Origin: Marthasterias glacialis
Lineage: Eukaryota; Echinodermata; Asteroidea; Forcipulatida; Asteriidae
Direction: 5' to 3'
DNA length: 64,000 nucleotides
Assembly (NCBI GenBank): GCA_911728455.2
Contig: OU452233.1
Span: forward strand, 7,360,505 to 7,424,504
The position numbers were made by a program, and so were the translations under genes. The notes under the pieces are model-generated. The model made no database searches, was not told the origin of the DNA, and worked only from the letters and a program-made list of their open reading frames with translations. Below are positions 23,710-34,161 of the stretch, in pieces; position 1 is the stretch's first letter; each line of letters opens with the position of its first letter.

Positions 23710-23773
23710 GGTCAAAAATTAAAATTTCTCACAGGGAGCTCCCTGTGAGCACTCGCACTTTTGGTCAAAAATT
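23710..23773 (+). repeat. Direct 11-bp subrepeats flanking the palindrome
   Basis: GGTCAAAAATT occurs at 23710-23720 and again at 23763-23773, 53 bp apart, with the 22-bp palindrome between them. The arrangement recurs in almost all monomers. The first copy runs on into AAAATTT, giving two short A-tracts, and the second runs into the G-run. It may be a remnant of how the monomer was built or a paired binding site; no homology supports either. Confidence 0.85.
23728..23749. repeat. 22-bp perfect palindrome, present in nearly every monomer
   Basis: The half-site CTCACAGGGAG is followed directly by its exact reverse complement, with no spacer and a SacI-type GAGCTC at the centre. The same element lies at unit positions 138-159 in nearly all monomers (for example 138-159 and 760-781). 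It could form a small cruciform or bind a dimeric protein; neither can be shown from sequence. Broken versions exist near 5743 (C to A), 11950 (G to T), 15677 and 20328 (replacement), 17533 and 22184 (one arm missing), 41775 (G to A), 48922 (G to A), 50168 (one C lost) and 59505 (C to A). Confidence 0.95.
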
Positions 23774-23774
23774 T

Positions 23775-23780
23775 GGGGGG
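23775..23780 (+). repeat. Length-variable G-run (5, 6 or 7 G)
   Basis: The run has six G in most units. It has five G in about 35 units (for example 623, 933, 2176, 7457, 9320, 13356, 31054) and seven in four units of the 15-unit HOR (near 15405, 15714, 20050, 20360). The five-G form joins two reading frames into a 63-codon ORF; six G gives a stop. Right of 47.7 kb another form, TTTT followed by five G, becomes frequent at the same length. Confidence 0.9.
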
Positions 23781-23847
23781 CGATTTTTTGATAGAAATTG
23801 ATAGAGTGGACATCACTGAAGAGGGTTTGTGTGTGGGGAAGGGGCCG

Positions 23848-23864
23848 ATTCGCAATATTTGGGC
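23848..23864 (+). promoter_or_regulatory. CENP-B-box-like 17-mer (8 of 9 fixed positions)
   Basis: The sequence ATTCGCAATATTTGGGC aligns with the CENP-B box NTTCGNNNNANNCGGGN. TTCG, the central A and GGG match; only the C before GGG is T. It is present in most monomers at unit positions 258-274. In minority subtypes the TTCG part is changed, to ACTCG (for example near 1500, 47790, 49654, 53694) or to AATCG (near 9265, 12991, 40324, 45612, 46855). A match this good to one chosen motif is expected by chance in roughly 6-7% of unrelated 311-bp units, so this is a candidate only. Confidence 0.35.
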
Positions 23865-23888
23865 AAATGGCAAAATTTAGGTCAACTC

Positions 23889-23896
23889 TGACGTCA
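23889..23896. promoter_or_regulatory. Full CRE-type palindrome TGACGTCA
   Basis: The 8-bp consensus for CREB/ATF-family bZIP factors is present once per monomer, near the right end of the unit (299-306 in the first unit). It is lost in two subtypes: TGACGTTA in units of the 39.8-46.6 kb region (for example near 40061, 41614, 42236), and TGACGTCG just before 5903, 7767 and 11493. The match is exact, but whether it is functional in satellite chromatin is unknown. Confidence 0.5.
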
Positions 23897-23898
23897 TC

Positions 23899-23906
23899 AA
23901 GATGGC
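23899..23906 (-). promoter_or_regulatory. YY1-like core next to the CRE
   Basis: AAGATGGC, read on the minus strand as GCCATCTT, fits the YY1/Pho core CCATNTT. It begins 2 bp after the CRE palindrome and spans the conventional monomer junction. The pair recurs in almost all units. Adjacent CRE and YY1 motifs are common in promoters, but an 8-bp match is weak evidence alone. Confidence 0.25.
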
Positions 23907-24212
23907 CGAAAAAGCTCGCTAGCTCCCGAAATAACGCAAGCTGGGACCTCTAGTTTGTTGGACACGCCTCGGAAGAGCTGCCCGCATCGACTGATTCCAT
24001 GAAAACCACTTTTGAAGTTGTGTCAAAAATTAAAATTTCTCACAGGGAGCTCCCTGTGAGCACTCGCACTTTTGGTCAAAAATTTGGGGGGCGATTTTTT
24101 GATAGAAATTGATAGAGTGGACATCACTGAAGAGGGTTTGTGTGTGGGGAAGGGGCCGATTCGCAATATTTGGGCAAATGGCAAAATTGAGGTCAACTCT
24201 GACGTCATCAAG

Positions 24213-26078
24213 ATGGCCGAAAAAGCTCGCTAGCTCCCGAAATAACGCAAGCTGGGACCTCTAGTTTGTTGGACACGCCTCGGAAGAGCTGCCCGCATCG
24301 ACTGATTCCATGAAAACCACTTTTGAAGTTGGGTCAAAAATTAAAATTTCTCACAGGGAGCTCCCTGTGAGCACTCGCACTTTTGGTCAAAAATTTGGGG
24401 GGCGATTATTTGATAGAAATTGATAGAGTGGACATCACTGAAGAGGGTTTGTGTGTTGGGAAGGGGCCGATTCGCAATATTTGGGCAAATGGCAAAATTG
24501 AGGTCAACTCTGACGTCATCAAGATGGCCGAAAAAGCTCGCTAGCTCCCGAAATAACGCAAGCTGGGACCTCTAGTTTGTTGGACACGCCTCGGAAGAGC
24601 TGCCCGCATCGACTAATTCCATGAAAACCACTTTTGAAGTTGGGTCAAAAATTAAAATTTCTCACAGGGAGCTCCCTGTGAGCACTCGCACTTTTGGTCA
24701 AAAATTTGGGGGGCGATTTTTTGATAGAAATTGATAGAGTGGACATCACTGAAGAGGGTTTGTGTGTGGGGAAGGGGCCGATTCGCAATATTTGGGCAAA
24801 TGGCAAAATTGAGGTCAACTCTGACGTCATCAAGATGGCCGAAAAAGCTCGCTAGCTCCCGAAATAACGCAAGCTGGGACCTCTAAATTGTTGGACACGC
24901 CTCGGAAGAGCTGCCCGCATCGACTGATTCCATGAAAACCACTTTTGAAGTTGGGTCAAAAATTAAAATTTCTCACAGGGAGCTCCCTGTGAGCTCTCGC
25001 ACTTTTGGTCAAAAATTTGGGGGGCGATTTTTTGATAGAAATTGATAGAGTGGACATCACTGAAGAGGGTTTGTGTGTGGGGAAGGGGCCGATTCGCAAT
25101 ATTTGGGCAAATGGCAAAATTTAGGTCAATTCTGACGTCATCAAGATGGCCGAAAAAGCTCGCTAACTCCCGAAATAACGCAAGCTGGGACCTCTAGTTT
25201 GTTGGACACGCCTCGGAAGAGCTGCCCGCATCGACTGATTCCATGAAAACCACTTTTGAAAATGGGTCAAAAATTAAAATTTCTCACAGGGAGCTCCCTG
25301 TGAGCACTCGCACTTTTGGTCAAAAATTTGGGGGGCGATTTTTTGATAGAAATTGATAGAGTGGACATCACTGAAGAGGGTTTGTGTGTGGGGAAGGGGC
25401 CGATTCGCAATATTTGGGCAAATGGCAAAATTGAGGTCAACTCTGACGTCATCAAGATGGCCGAAAAAGCTCGCTAGCTCCCGAAAAAACGCAAGCTGGG
25501 ACCTCTAGTTTGTTGGACACGCCTCGGAAGAGCTGCCCGCATCGACTGATTCCATGAAAACCACTTTTGAAGTTGGGTCAAAAATTAAAATTTCTCACAG
25601 GGAGCTCCCTGTGAGCACTCGCACTTTTGGTCAAAAATTTGGGGGGCGATTTTTTGATAGAAATTGATAGAGTGGACATCACTGAAGAGGGTTTGTGTGT
25701 GGGGAAGGGGCCGATTCGCAATATTTGGGCAAATGGCAAAATTGAGGTCAACTCTGACGTCATCAAGATGGCCGAAAAAGCTCGCTAGCTCCCGAAATAA
25801 CGCAAGCTGGGACCTCTAGTTTGTTGGACACGCCTCGGAAGAGCTGCCCGCATCGACTGATTCCATGAAAACCACTTTTGAAGTTGGGTCAAAAATTAAA
25901 ATTTCTCACAGGGAGCTCCCTGTGAGCACTCGCACTTTTGGTCAAAAATTTGGGGGGCGATTTTTTGATAGAAATTGATAGAGTGGACATCACTGAAGAG
26001 GGTTTGTGTGTGGGGAAGGGGCCGATTCGCAATATTTGGGCAAATGGCAAAATTGAGGTCAACTCTGACGTCATCAAG
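24213..26078 (+). repeat. 6-unit HOR (1866 bp), copy 1
   Basis: Six units beginning at 24213 are partly repeated from 26079. Shared markers at +1866: GTGTTGGG (24457/26323), CTCTAAATTG (~24884/26750), GAGCTCTCGC (~24993/26859), CAATTCTGAC (~25128/26994), CGCTAACTCCC (~25163/27029) and TTTGAAAAT (~25257/27123). Most units carry TTGAGG. This change removes a minus-strand stop codon and so produces the recurrent 62-codon minus-strand ORFs here; they are not genes. Confidence 0.88.
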
Positions 26079-27322
26079 ATGGCCGAAAAAGCTCGCTAGC
26101 TCCCGAAATAACGCAAGTTGGGACCTCTAGTTTGTTGGACACGCCTCGGAAGAGCTGCCCGCATCGACTGATTCCATGAAAACCACTTTTGAAGTTGGGT
26201 CAAAAATTAAAATTTCTCACAGGGAGCTCCCTGTGAGCACTCGCACTTTTGGTCAAAAATTTGGGGGGCGATTTTTTGATAGAAATTGATAGAGTGGACA
26301 TCACTGAAGAGGGTTTGTGTGTTGGGAAGGGGCCGATTCGCAATATTTGGGCAAATGGCAAAATTGAGGTCAACTCTGACGTCATCAAGATGGCCGAAAA
26401 AGCTCGCTAGCTCCCGAAATAACGCAAGCTGGGACCTCTAGTTTGTTGGACACGCCTCGGAAGAGCTGCCCGCATCGACTGATTCCATGAAAACCACTTT
26501 TGAAGTTGGGTCAAAAATTAAAATTTCTCACAGGGAGCTCCCTGTGAGCACTCGCACTTTTGGTCAAAAATTTGGGGGGCGATTTTTTGATAGAAATTGA
26601 TAGAGTGGACATCACTGAAGAGGGTTTGTGTGTGGGGAAGGGGCCGATTCGCAATATTTGGGCAAAAGGCAAAATTGAGGTCAACTCTGACGTCATCAAG
26701 ATGGCCGAAAAAGCTCGCTAGCTCCCGAAATAACGCAAGCTGGGACCTCTAAATTGTTGGACACGCCTCGGAAGAGCTGCCCGCATCGACTGATTCCATG
26801 AAAACCACTTTTGAAGTTGGGTCAAAAATTAAAATTTCTCACAGGGAGCTCCCTGTGAGCTCTCGCACTTTTGGTCAAAAATTTGGGGGGCGATTTTTTG
26901 ATAGAAATTGATAGAGTGGACATCACTGAAGAGGGTTTGTGTGTGGGGAAGGGGCCGATTCGCAATATTTGGGCAAATGGCAAAATTGAGGTCAATTCTG
27001 ACGTCATCAAGATGGCCGAAAAAGCTCGCTAACTCCCGAAATAACGCAAGCTGGGACCTCTAGTTTGTTGGACACGCCTCGGAAGAGCTGCCCGCATCGA
27101 CTGATTCCATGAAAACCACTTTTGAAAATCGGTCAAAAATTAAAATTTCTCACAGGGAGCTCCCTGTGAGCACTCGCACTTTTGGTCAAAAATTTCGGGG
27201 GCGATTTTTTGATAGAAATTGATAGAGTGGACATCACTGAAGAGGGTTTGTGTGTGGGGAAGGGGCCGATTCGCAATATTTGGGCAAATGGCAAAATTTA
27301 GGTCAACTCTGACGTCATCAAG
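26079..27322 (+). repeat. 6-unit HOR, partial copy 2 (four units)
   Basis: Repeats the first four unit subtypes of 24213-26078 in the same order. Private changes: CAAGTTGGG near 26117, CAAAAGGC near 26667, and GAAAATCGG with TTTCGGGGG in the unit starting at 27012. Copy 1 has TTTAGG where this copy has TTGAGG in the CTCTAAATTG unit, so single sites have been exchanged or have mutated since the duplication. Confidence 0.85.
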
Positions 27323-30300
27323 ATGGCCGAAAAAGCTCGCTAGCTCCCGAAATAACGCAAGCTGGGACCTCTAGTTTGTTGGACACGCCTCGGAAGAGCT
27401 GCCCGCATCGACTGATTCCATGAAAACCACTTTTGAAGTTGGGTCAAAAATTAAAATTTCTCACAGGGAGCTCCCTGTGAGCACTCGCACTTTTGGTCAA
27501 AAATTTGGGGGGCGATTTTTTGATAGAAATTGATAGAGTGGACATCACTGAAGAGGGTTTGTGTGTGGGGAAGGGGCCGATTCGCAATATTTGGGCAAAT
27601 GGCAAAATTTAGGTCAACTCTGACGTCATCAAGATGGCCGAAAAAGCTCGCTAGCTCCCGAAATAACGCAAGCTGGGACCTCTAGTTTGTTGGACACGCC
27701 TCGGAAGAGCTGCCCGCATCGACTGATTCCATGAAAACCACTTTTGAAGTTGGGTCAAAAATTAAAATTTCTCACAGGGAGCTCCCTGTGAGCACTCGCA
27801 CTTTTGGTCAAAAATTTGGGGGGCGATTTTTTGATAGAAATTGATAGAGTGGACATCACTGAAGAGGGTTTGTGTGTGGGGAAGGGGCCGATTCGCAATA
27901 TTTGGGCAAATGGCAAAATTTAGGTCAACTCTGACGTCATCAAGATGGCCGAAAAAGCTCGCTAGCTCCCGAAATAACGCAAGCTGGGACCTCTAGTTTG
28001 TTGGACACGCCTCGGAAGAGCTGCCCGCATCGACTGATTCCATGAAAACCACTTTTGAAGTTGGGTCAAAAATTAAAATTTCTCACAGGGAGCTCCCTGT
28101 GAGCACTCGCACTTTTGGTCAAAAATTTGGGGGGCGATTTTTTGATAGAAATTGATAGAGTGGACATCACTGAAGAGGGTTTGTGTGTGGGGAAGGGGCC
28201 GATTCGCAATATTTGGGCAAATGGCAAAATTGAGGTCAACTCTGACGTCATCAAGATGGCCGAAAAAGCTCGCTAGCTCCCGAAATAACGCAAGCTGGGA
28301 CCTCTAGTTTGTTGGACACGCCTCGGAAGAGCTGCCCGCATCGACTGATTCCATGAAAACCACTTTTGAAGTTGGGTCAAAAATTAAAATTTCTCACAGG
28401 GAGCTCCCTGTGAGCACTCGCACTTTTGGTCAAAAATTTGGGGGGCGATTTTTTGATAGAAATTGATAGAGTGGACATCACTGAAGAGGGTTTGTGTGTG
28501 GGGAAGGGGCCGATTCGCAATATTTGGGCAAATGGCAAAATTTAGGTCAACTCTGACGTCATCAAGATGGCCGAAAAAGCTCGCTAGCTCCCGAAATAAC
28601 GCAAGCTGGGACCTCTAGTTTGTTGGACACGCCTCGGAAGAGCTGCCCGCATCGACTGATTCCATGAAAACCATTTTTGAAGTTGGGTCAAAAATTAAAA
28701 TTTCTCACAGGGAGCTCCCTGTGAGCACTCGCACTTTTGGTCAAAAATTTGGGGGGCGATTTTTTGATAGAAATTGATAGAGTGGACATCACTGAAGAGG
28801 GTTTGTGTGTGGGGAAGGGGCCGATTCGCAATATTTGGGCAAATGGCAAAATTTAGGTCAACTCTGACGTCATCAAGATGGCCGAAAAAGCTCGCTAGCT
28901 CCCGAAATAACGCAAGCTGGGACCTCTAGTTTGTTGGACACGCCTCGGAAGAGCTGCCCGCATCGACTGATTCCATGAAAACCACTTTTGAAGTTGGGTC
29001 AAAAATTAAAATTTCTCACAGGGAGCTCCCTGTGAGCACTCGCACTTTTGGTCAAAAATTTGGGGGGCGATTTTTTGATAGAAATTGATAGAGTGGACAT
29101 CACTGAAGAGGGTTTGTGTGTGGGGAAGGGGCCGATTCGCAATATTTGGGCAAATGGCAAAATTTAGGTCAACTCTGACGTCATCAAGATGGCCGAAAAA
29201 GCTCGCTAGCTCCCGAAATAACGCAAGCTGGGACCTCTAGTTTGTTGGACACGCCTCGGAAGAGCTGCCCGCATCGACTGATTCCATGAAAACCACTTTT
29301 GAAGTTGGGTCAAAAATTAAAATTTCTCACAGGGAGCTCCCTGTGAGCACTCGCACTTTTGGTCAAAAATTTGGGGGGCGATTTTTTGATAGAAATTGAT
29401 AGAGTGGACATCACTGAAGAGGGTTTGTGTGTGGGGAAGGGGCCGATTCGCAATATTTGGGCAAATGGCAAAATTGAGGTCAACTCTGACGTCATCAAGA
29501 TGGCCGAAAAAGCTCGCTAGCTCCCGAAATAACGCAAGCTGGGACCTCTAGTTTGTTGGACACGCCTCGGAAGAGCTGCCCGCATCGACTGATTCCATGA
29601 AAACCACTTTTGAAGTTGGGTCAAAAATTAAAATTTCTCACAGGGAGCTCCCTGTGAGCTCTCGCACTTTTGGTCAAAAATTTGGGGGCAATTTTTTGAT
29701 AGAAATTGATAGAGTGGACATCACTGAAGAGGGTTTGTGTGTGGGGAAGGGGCCGATTCGCAATATTTGGGCAAATGGCAAAATTTAGGTCAACTCTGAC
29801 GTCATCAAAATGGCCGAAAAAGCTCGCTAGCTCCCGAAATAACGCAAGCTGGGACCTCTAGTTTGTTGGACACGCCTCGGAAGAGCTGCCCGCATCGACT
29901 GATTCCATGAAAACCACTTTTGAAGTTGGGTCAAAAATTAAAATTTCTCACAGGGAGCTCCCTGTGAGCACTCGCACTTTTGGTCAAAAATTTGGGGGGC
30001 GATTTTTTGATAGAAATTGATAGAGTGGACATCACTGAAGAGGGTTTGTGTGTGGGGAAGGGGCCGATTCGCAATATTTGGGCAAATGGCAAAATTTAGG
30101 TCAACTCTGACGTCATCAAGATGGCCGAAAAAGCTCGCTAGCTCCCGAAATAACGCAAGCTGGGACCTCTAGTTTGTTGGACACGCCTCGGAAGAGCTGC
30201 CCGCATCGACTGATTCCATGAAAACCACTTTTGAAGTTGGGTCAAAAATTTAAATTTCTCACAGGGAGCTCCCTGTGAGCACTCGCACTTTTGGTCAAAA

Positions 30301-30431
30301 ATTTGGGGGGCGATTTTTTGATAGAAATTGATAGAGTGGACATCACTGAAGAGGGTTTGTGTGTGGGGAAGGGGCCGATTCGCAATATTTGGGCAAATGG
30401 CAAAATTTAGGTCAACTCTGACGTCATCAAG
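27323..30431 (+). repeat. Ten near-consensus satellite units
   Basis: Units start at 27323, 27634, 27945, 28256, 28567, 28878, 29189, 29500 (five G, with GAGCTCTCGC and GGGGGCAATTT), 29810 and 30121. TTGAGG units at 27945 and 29189 are 1244 bp apart, a hint of a 4-unit period, but no second marker supports it. Isolated changes include CCATTTTTGAAG near 28673 and AAATTTAAATTT near 30249. No gene is seen. Confidence 0.85.
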
Positions 30432-33227
30432 ATGGCCGAAAAAGCTCGCTAGCTCCCGAAATAACGCAAGCTGGGACCTCTAGTTTGTTGGACACGCCTC
30501 GGAAGAGCTGCCCGCATCGACTGATTCCATGAAAACCACTTTTGAAGTTGGGTCAAAAATTAAAATTTCTCACAGGGAGCTCCCTGTGAGCACTCGCACT
30601 TTTGGTCAAAAATTTGGGGGGCGATTTTTTGATAGAAATTGATAGAGTGGACATCACTGAAGAGGGTTTGTGTGTGGGGAAGGGGCCGATTCGCAATATT
30701 TGGGCAAATGGCAAAATTTAGGTCAACTCTGACGTCATCAAGATGGCCGAAAAAGCTCGTTAGCTCCCGAAATAACGCAAGCTGGGACCTCTAGTTTGTT
30801 GGACACGCCTCGGAAGAGCTGCCCGCATCGACTGATTCCATGAAAACCACTTTTGAAGTTGGGTCAAAAATAAAAATTTCTCACAGGGAGCTCCCTGTGA
30901 GCACTCGCACTTTTGGTCAAAAATTATGGGGGCAATTTTTTGATAGAAATTGATAGAGTGGACATCACTGAAGAGGGTTTGTGTGTGGGGAAGGGGCCGA
31001 TTCGCAATATTTGGGCAAATGGCAAAATTTAGGTCAATTCTGACGTCATCAAGATGGCCGAAAAAGCTCGCTAGCTCCCGAAATAACGCAAGCTGGGACC
31101 TCTAGTTTGTTGGACACGCCTCGGAAGAGCTGCCCGCATCGACTGATTCCATGAAAACCACTTTTGAAGTTGGGTCAAAAATTAAAATTTCTCACAGGGA
31201 GCTCCCTGTGAGCACTCGCACTTTTGGTCAAAAATTTGGGGGCGATTTTTTGATAGAAATTGATAGAGTGGACATCACTGAAGAGGGTTTGTGTGTGGGG
31301 AAGGGGCCGATTCGCAATATTTGGGCAAATGGCAAAATTTAGGTCAACTCTGACGTCATCAAGATGGCCGAAAAAGCTCGCTAGCTCCCGAAATAACGCA
31401 AGCTGGGACCTCTAGTTTGTTGGACACGCCTCGGAAGAGCTGCCCGCATCGACTGATTCCATGAAAACCACTTTTGAAGTTGGGTCAAAAATTAAAATTT
31501 CTCACAGGGAGCTCCTTGTGAGCACTCGCACTTTTGGTCAAAAATTTGGGGGGCGATTTTTTGATAGAAATTGATAGAGTGGACATCACTGAAGAGGGTT
31601 TGTGTGTGGGGAAGGGGCCGATTCGCAATATTTGGGCAAATGGCAAAATTTAGGTCAACTCTGACGTCATCAAGATGGCCGAAAAAGCTCGTTAGCTCCC
31701 GAAATAACGCAAGCTGGGACCTCTAGTTTGTTGGACACGCCTCGGAAGAGCTGCCCGCATCGACTGATTCCATGAAAACCACTTTTGAAGTTGGGTCAAA
31801 AATTAAAATTTCTCACAGGGAGCTCCCTGTGAGCACTCGCACTTTTGGTCAAAAATTATTGGGGCAATTTTTTAATAGAAATTGATAGAGTGGACATCAC
31901 TGAAGAGGGTTTGTGTGTGGGGAAGGGGCCGATTCGCAATATTTGGGCAAATGGCAAAATTTAGGTCAATTCTGACGTCATCAAGATGGCCGAAAAAGCT
32001 CGCTAGCTCCCGAAATAACGCAAGCTGGGACCTCTAGTTTGTTGGACACGCCTCGGAAGAGCTGCCCGCATCGACTGATTCCATGAAAACCACTTTTGAA
32101 GTTGGGTCAAAAATGAAAATTTCTCACAGGGAGCTCCCTGTGAGCACTCGCACTTTTGGTCAAAAATTTGGGGGCGATTTTTTGATAGAAATTGATAGAG
32201 TGGACATCACTGAAGAGGGTTTGTGTGTGGGGAAGGGGCCGATTCGCAATATTTGGGCAAATGGCAAAATTTAGGTCAATTCTGACGTCATCAAGATGGC
32301 CGAAAAAGCTCGCTAGCTCCCGAAATAACGCAAGCTGGGACCTCTAGTTTGTTGGACACGCCTCGGAAGAGCTGCCCGCATCGACTGATTCCATGAAAAC
32401 CACTTTTGAAGTTGGGTCAAAAATTAAAATTTCTCACAGGGAGCTCCCTGTGAGCACTCGCACTTTTGGTCAAAAATTTGGGGGGCGATTTTTTGATAGA
32501 AATTGATAGAGTGGACATCACTGAAGAGGGTTTGTGTGTGGGGAAGGGGCCGATTCGCAATATTTGGGCAAATGGCAAAATTTAGGTCAACTCTGACGTC
32601 ATCAAGATGGCCGAAAAAGCTCGTTAGCTCCCGAAAAAACGCAAGCTGGGACCTCTAGTTTGTTGGACACGCCTCGGAAGAGCTGCCCGCATCGACTGAT
32701 TCCATGAAAACCACTTTTGAAGTTGGGTCAAAAATTAAAATTTCTCACAGGGAGCTCCCTGTGAGCACTCGCACTTTTGGTCAAAAATTATTGGGGCAAT
32801 TTTTTAATAGAAATTGATAGAGTGGACATCACTGAAGAGGGTTTGTGTGTGGGGAAGGGGCCGATTCGCAATATTTGGGCAAATGGCAAAATTTAGGTCA
32901 ATTCTGACGTCATCAAGATGGCCGAAAAAGCTCGCTAGCTCCCGAAATAACGCAAGCTGGGACCTCTAGTTTGTTGGACACGCCTCGGAAGAGCTGCCCG
33001 CATCGACTGATTCCATGAAAACCACTTTTGAAGTTGGGTCAAAAATGAAAATTTCTCACAGGGAGCTCCCTGTGAGCACTTGCACTTTTGGTCAAAAATT
33101 TGGGGGCGATTTTTTGATAGAAATTGATAGAGTGGACATCACTGAAGAGGGTTTGTGTGTGGGGAAGGGGCCGATTCGCAATATTTGGGCAAATGGCAAA
33201 ATTTAGGTCAACTCTGACGTTATCAAG
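30432..33227 (+). repeat. 3-unit HOR, three copies of 932 bp
   Basis: Copies are 30432-31363, 31364-32295 and 32296-33227, each two six-G units and one five-G unit. Markers recur at exactly 932 bp: CTCGTTAGCTC (T at 30760, 31692, 32624) and AATTCTGACG after unit 2 (~31036, 31968, 32900). The second unit has an unusual centre, AAAATTAT followed by GGGGGCAATT in copy 1 and TGGGGCAATT with TTTAATAG in copies 2 and 3. AAAAATGAAAAT in the third unit is also shared only by copies 2 and 3, so these two are the closest pair. Confidence 0.93.
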
Positions 33228-34161
33228 ATGGCCGAAAAAGCTCGCTAGCTCCCGAAATAACGCAAGCTGGGACCTCTAGTTTGTTGGACACGCCTCGGAA
33301 GAGCTGCCCGCATCGACTGATTCCATGAAAACCACTTTTGAAGTTGGGTCAAAAATTAAAATTTCTCACAGGGAGCTCCCTGTGAGCACTCGCACTTTCG
33401 GTCAAAAATTTGGGGGGCGATTTTTTGATAGAAATTGATAGAGTGGACATCACTGAAGAGGGTTTGTGTGTGGGGAAGGGGCCGATTCGCAATATTTGGG
33501 CAAATGGCAAAATTTAGGTCAACTCTGACGTCATCAAGATGGCCGAAAAAGCTCGCTAGCTCCCGAAATAACGCAAGCTGGGACCTCTAGTTTGTTGGAC
33601 ACGCCTCGGAAGAGCTGCCCGCATCGAGTGATTCCATGAAAACCACTTTTGAAGTTGGGTCAAAAATTAAAATTTTCTCACAGGGAGCTCCCTGTGAGCA
33701 CTCGCACTTTTGGTCAAAAATTTGGGGGGCGATTTTTTGATAGAAATTGATAGAGTGGACATCACTGAAGAGGGTTTGTGTGTGGGGAAGGGGCCGATTC
33801 GCAATATTTGGGCAAATGGCAAAATTTAGGTCAACTCTGACGTCATCAAGATGGCCGAAAAAGCTCGCTAGCTCCCGAAATAACGCAAGCTGGGACCTCT
33901 AGTTTGTTGGACACGCCTCGGAAGAGCTGCCCGCATCGACTGATTCCATGAAAACCACTTTTGAAGTTGGGTCAAAAATTAAAATTTCTCACAGGGAGCT
34001 CCCTGTGAGCACTCGCACTTTTGGTCAAAAATTTGGGGGGCGATTTTTTGATAGAAATTGATAGAGTGGACATCACTGAAGAGGGGTTGTGTGTGGGGAA
34101 GGGGCCGATTCGCAATATTTGGGCAAATGGCAAAATTTAGGTCAACTCTGACGTCATCAAG
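33228..34161 (+). repeat. Three satellite units with private changes
   Basis: Near-consensus units between two HORs. Private changes are CTTTCGGTC near 33399, CATCGAGTGATT near 33627, one extra T in AAATTTTCTC near 33675, and GAGGGGTTGTG near 34085. None is shared with neighbouring blocks. Confidence 0.85.

Larger units (their letters stand above)
23591..23901 (+). repeat. Reference consensus monomer (311 bp)
   Basis: This unit carries the majority base at every variable site I compared, so it serves as the reference. Its parts in order: an NheI-type GCTAGC near the start; an ATG at unit position 98; the 11-mer GGTCAAAAATT; a 22-bp palindrome; a second GGTCAAAAATT; a six-G run; a CENP-B-box-like 17-mer; and TGACGTCA just before the next unit. 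The ATG frame here runs 37 codons and stops after the six-G run. The unit boundary is a convention, not a biological junction. Confidence 0.9.
22658..24212 (+). repeat. Five satellite units with no clear HOR
   Basis: Units start at 22658, 22969, 23280, 23591 and 23902. The first two carry CGCACCTTTGG, a subtype otherwise seen only between about 10.7 and 22 kb; the second also has CATCATTGAAG. The next two are consensus. The fifth has GTTGTGTCAAAA and begins the TTGAGG subtype (T to G just before GGTCAAC) that dominates the next block. Confidence 0.85.

Noticed and set aside
27945-30431. Possible 4-unit HOR from TTGAGG units 1244 bp apart
   Set aside because: Only one marker repeats at this spacing; the intervening units show no shared private changes.
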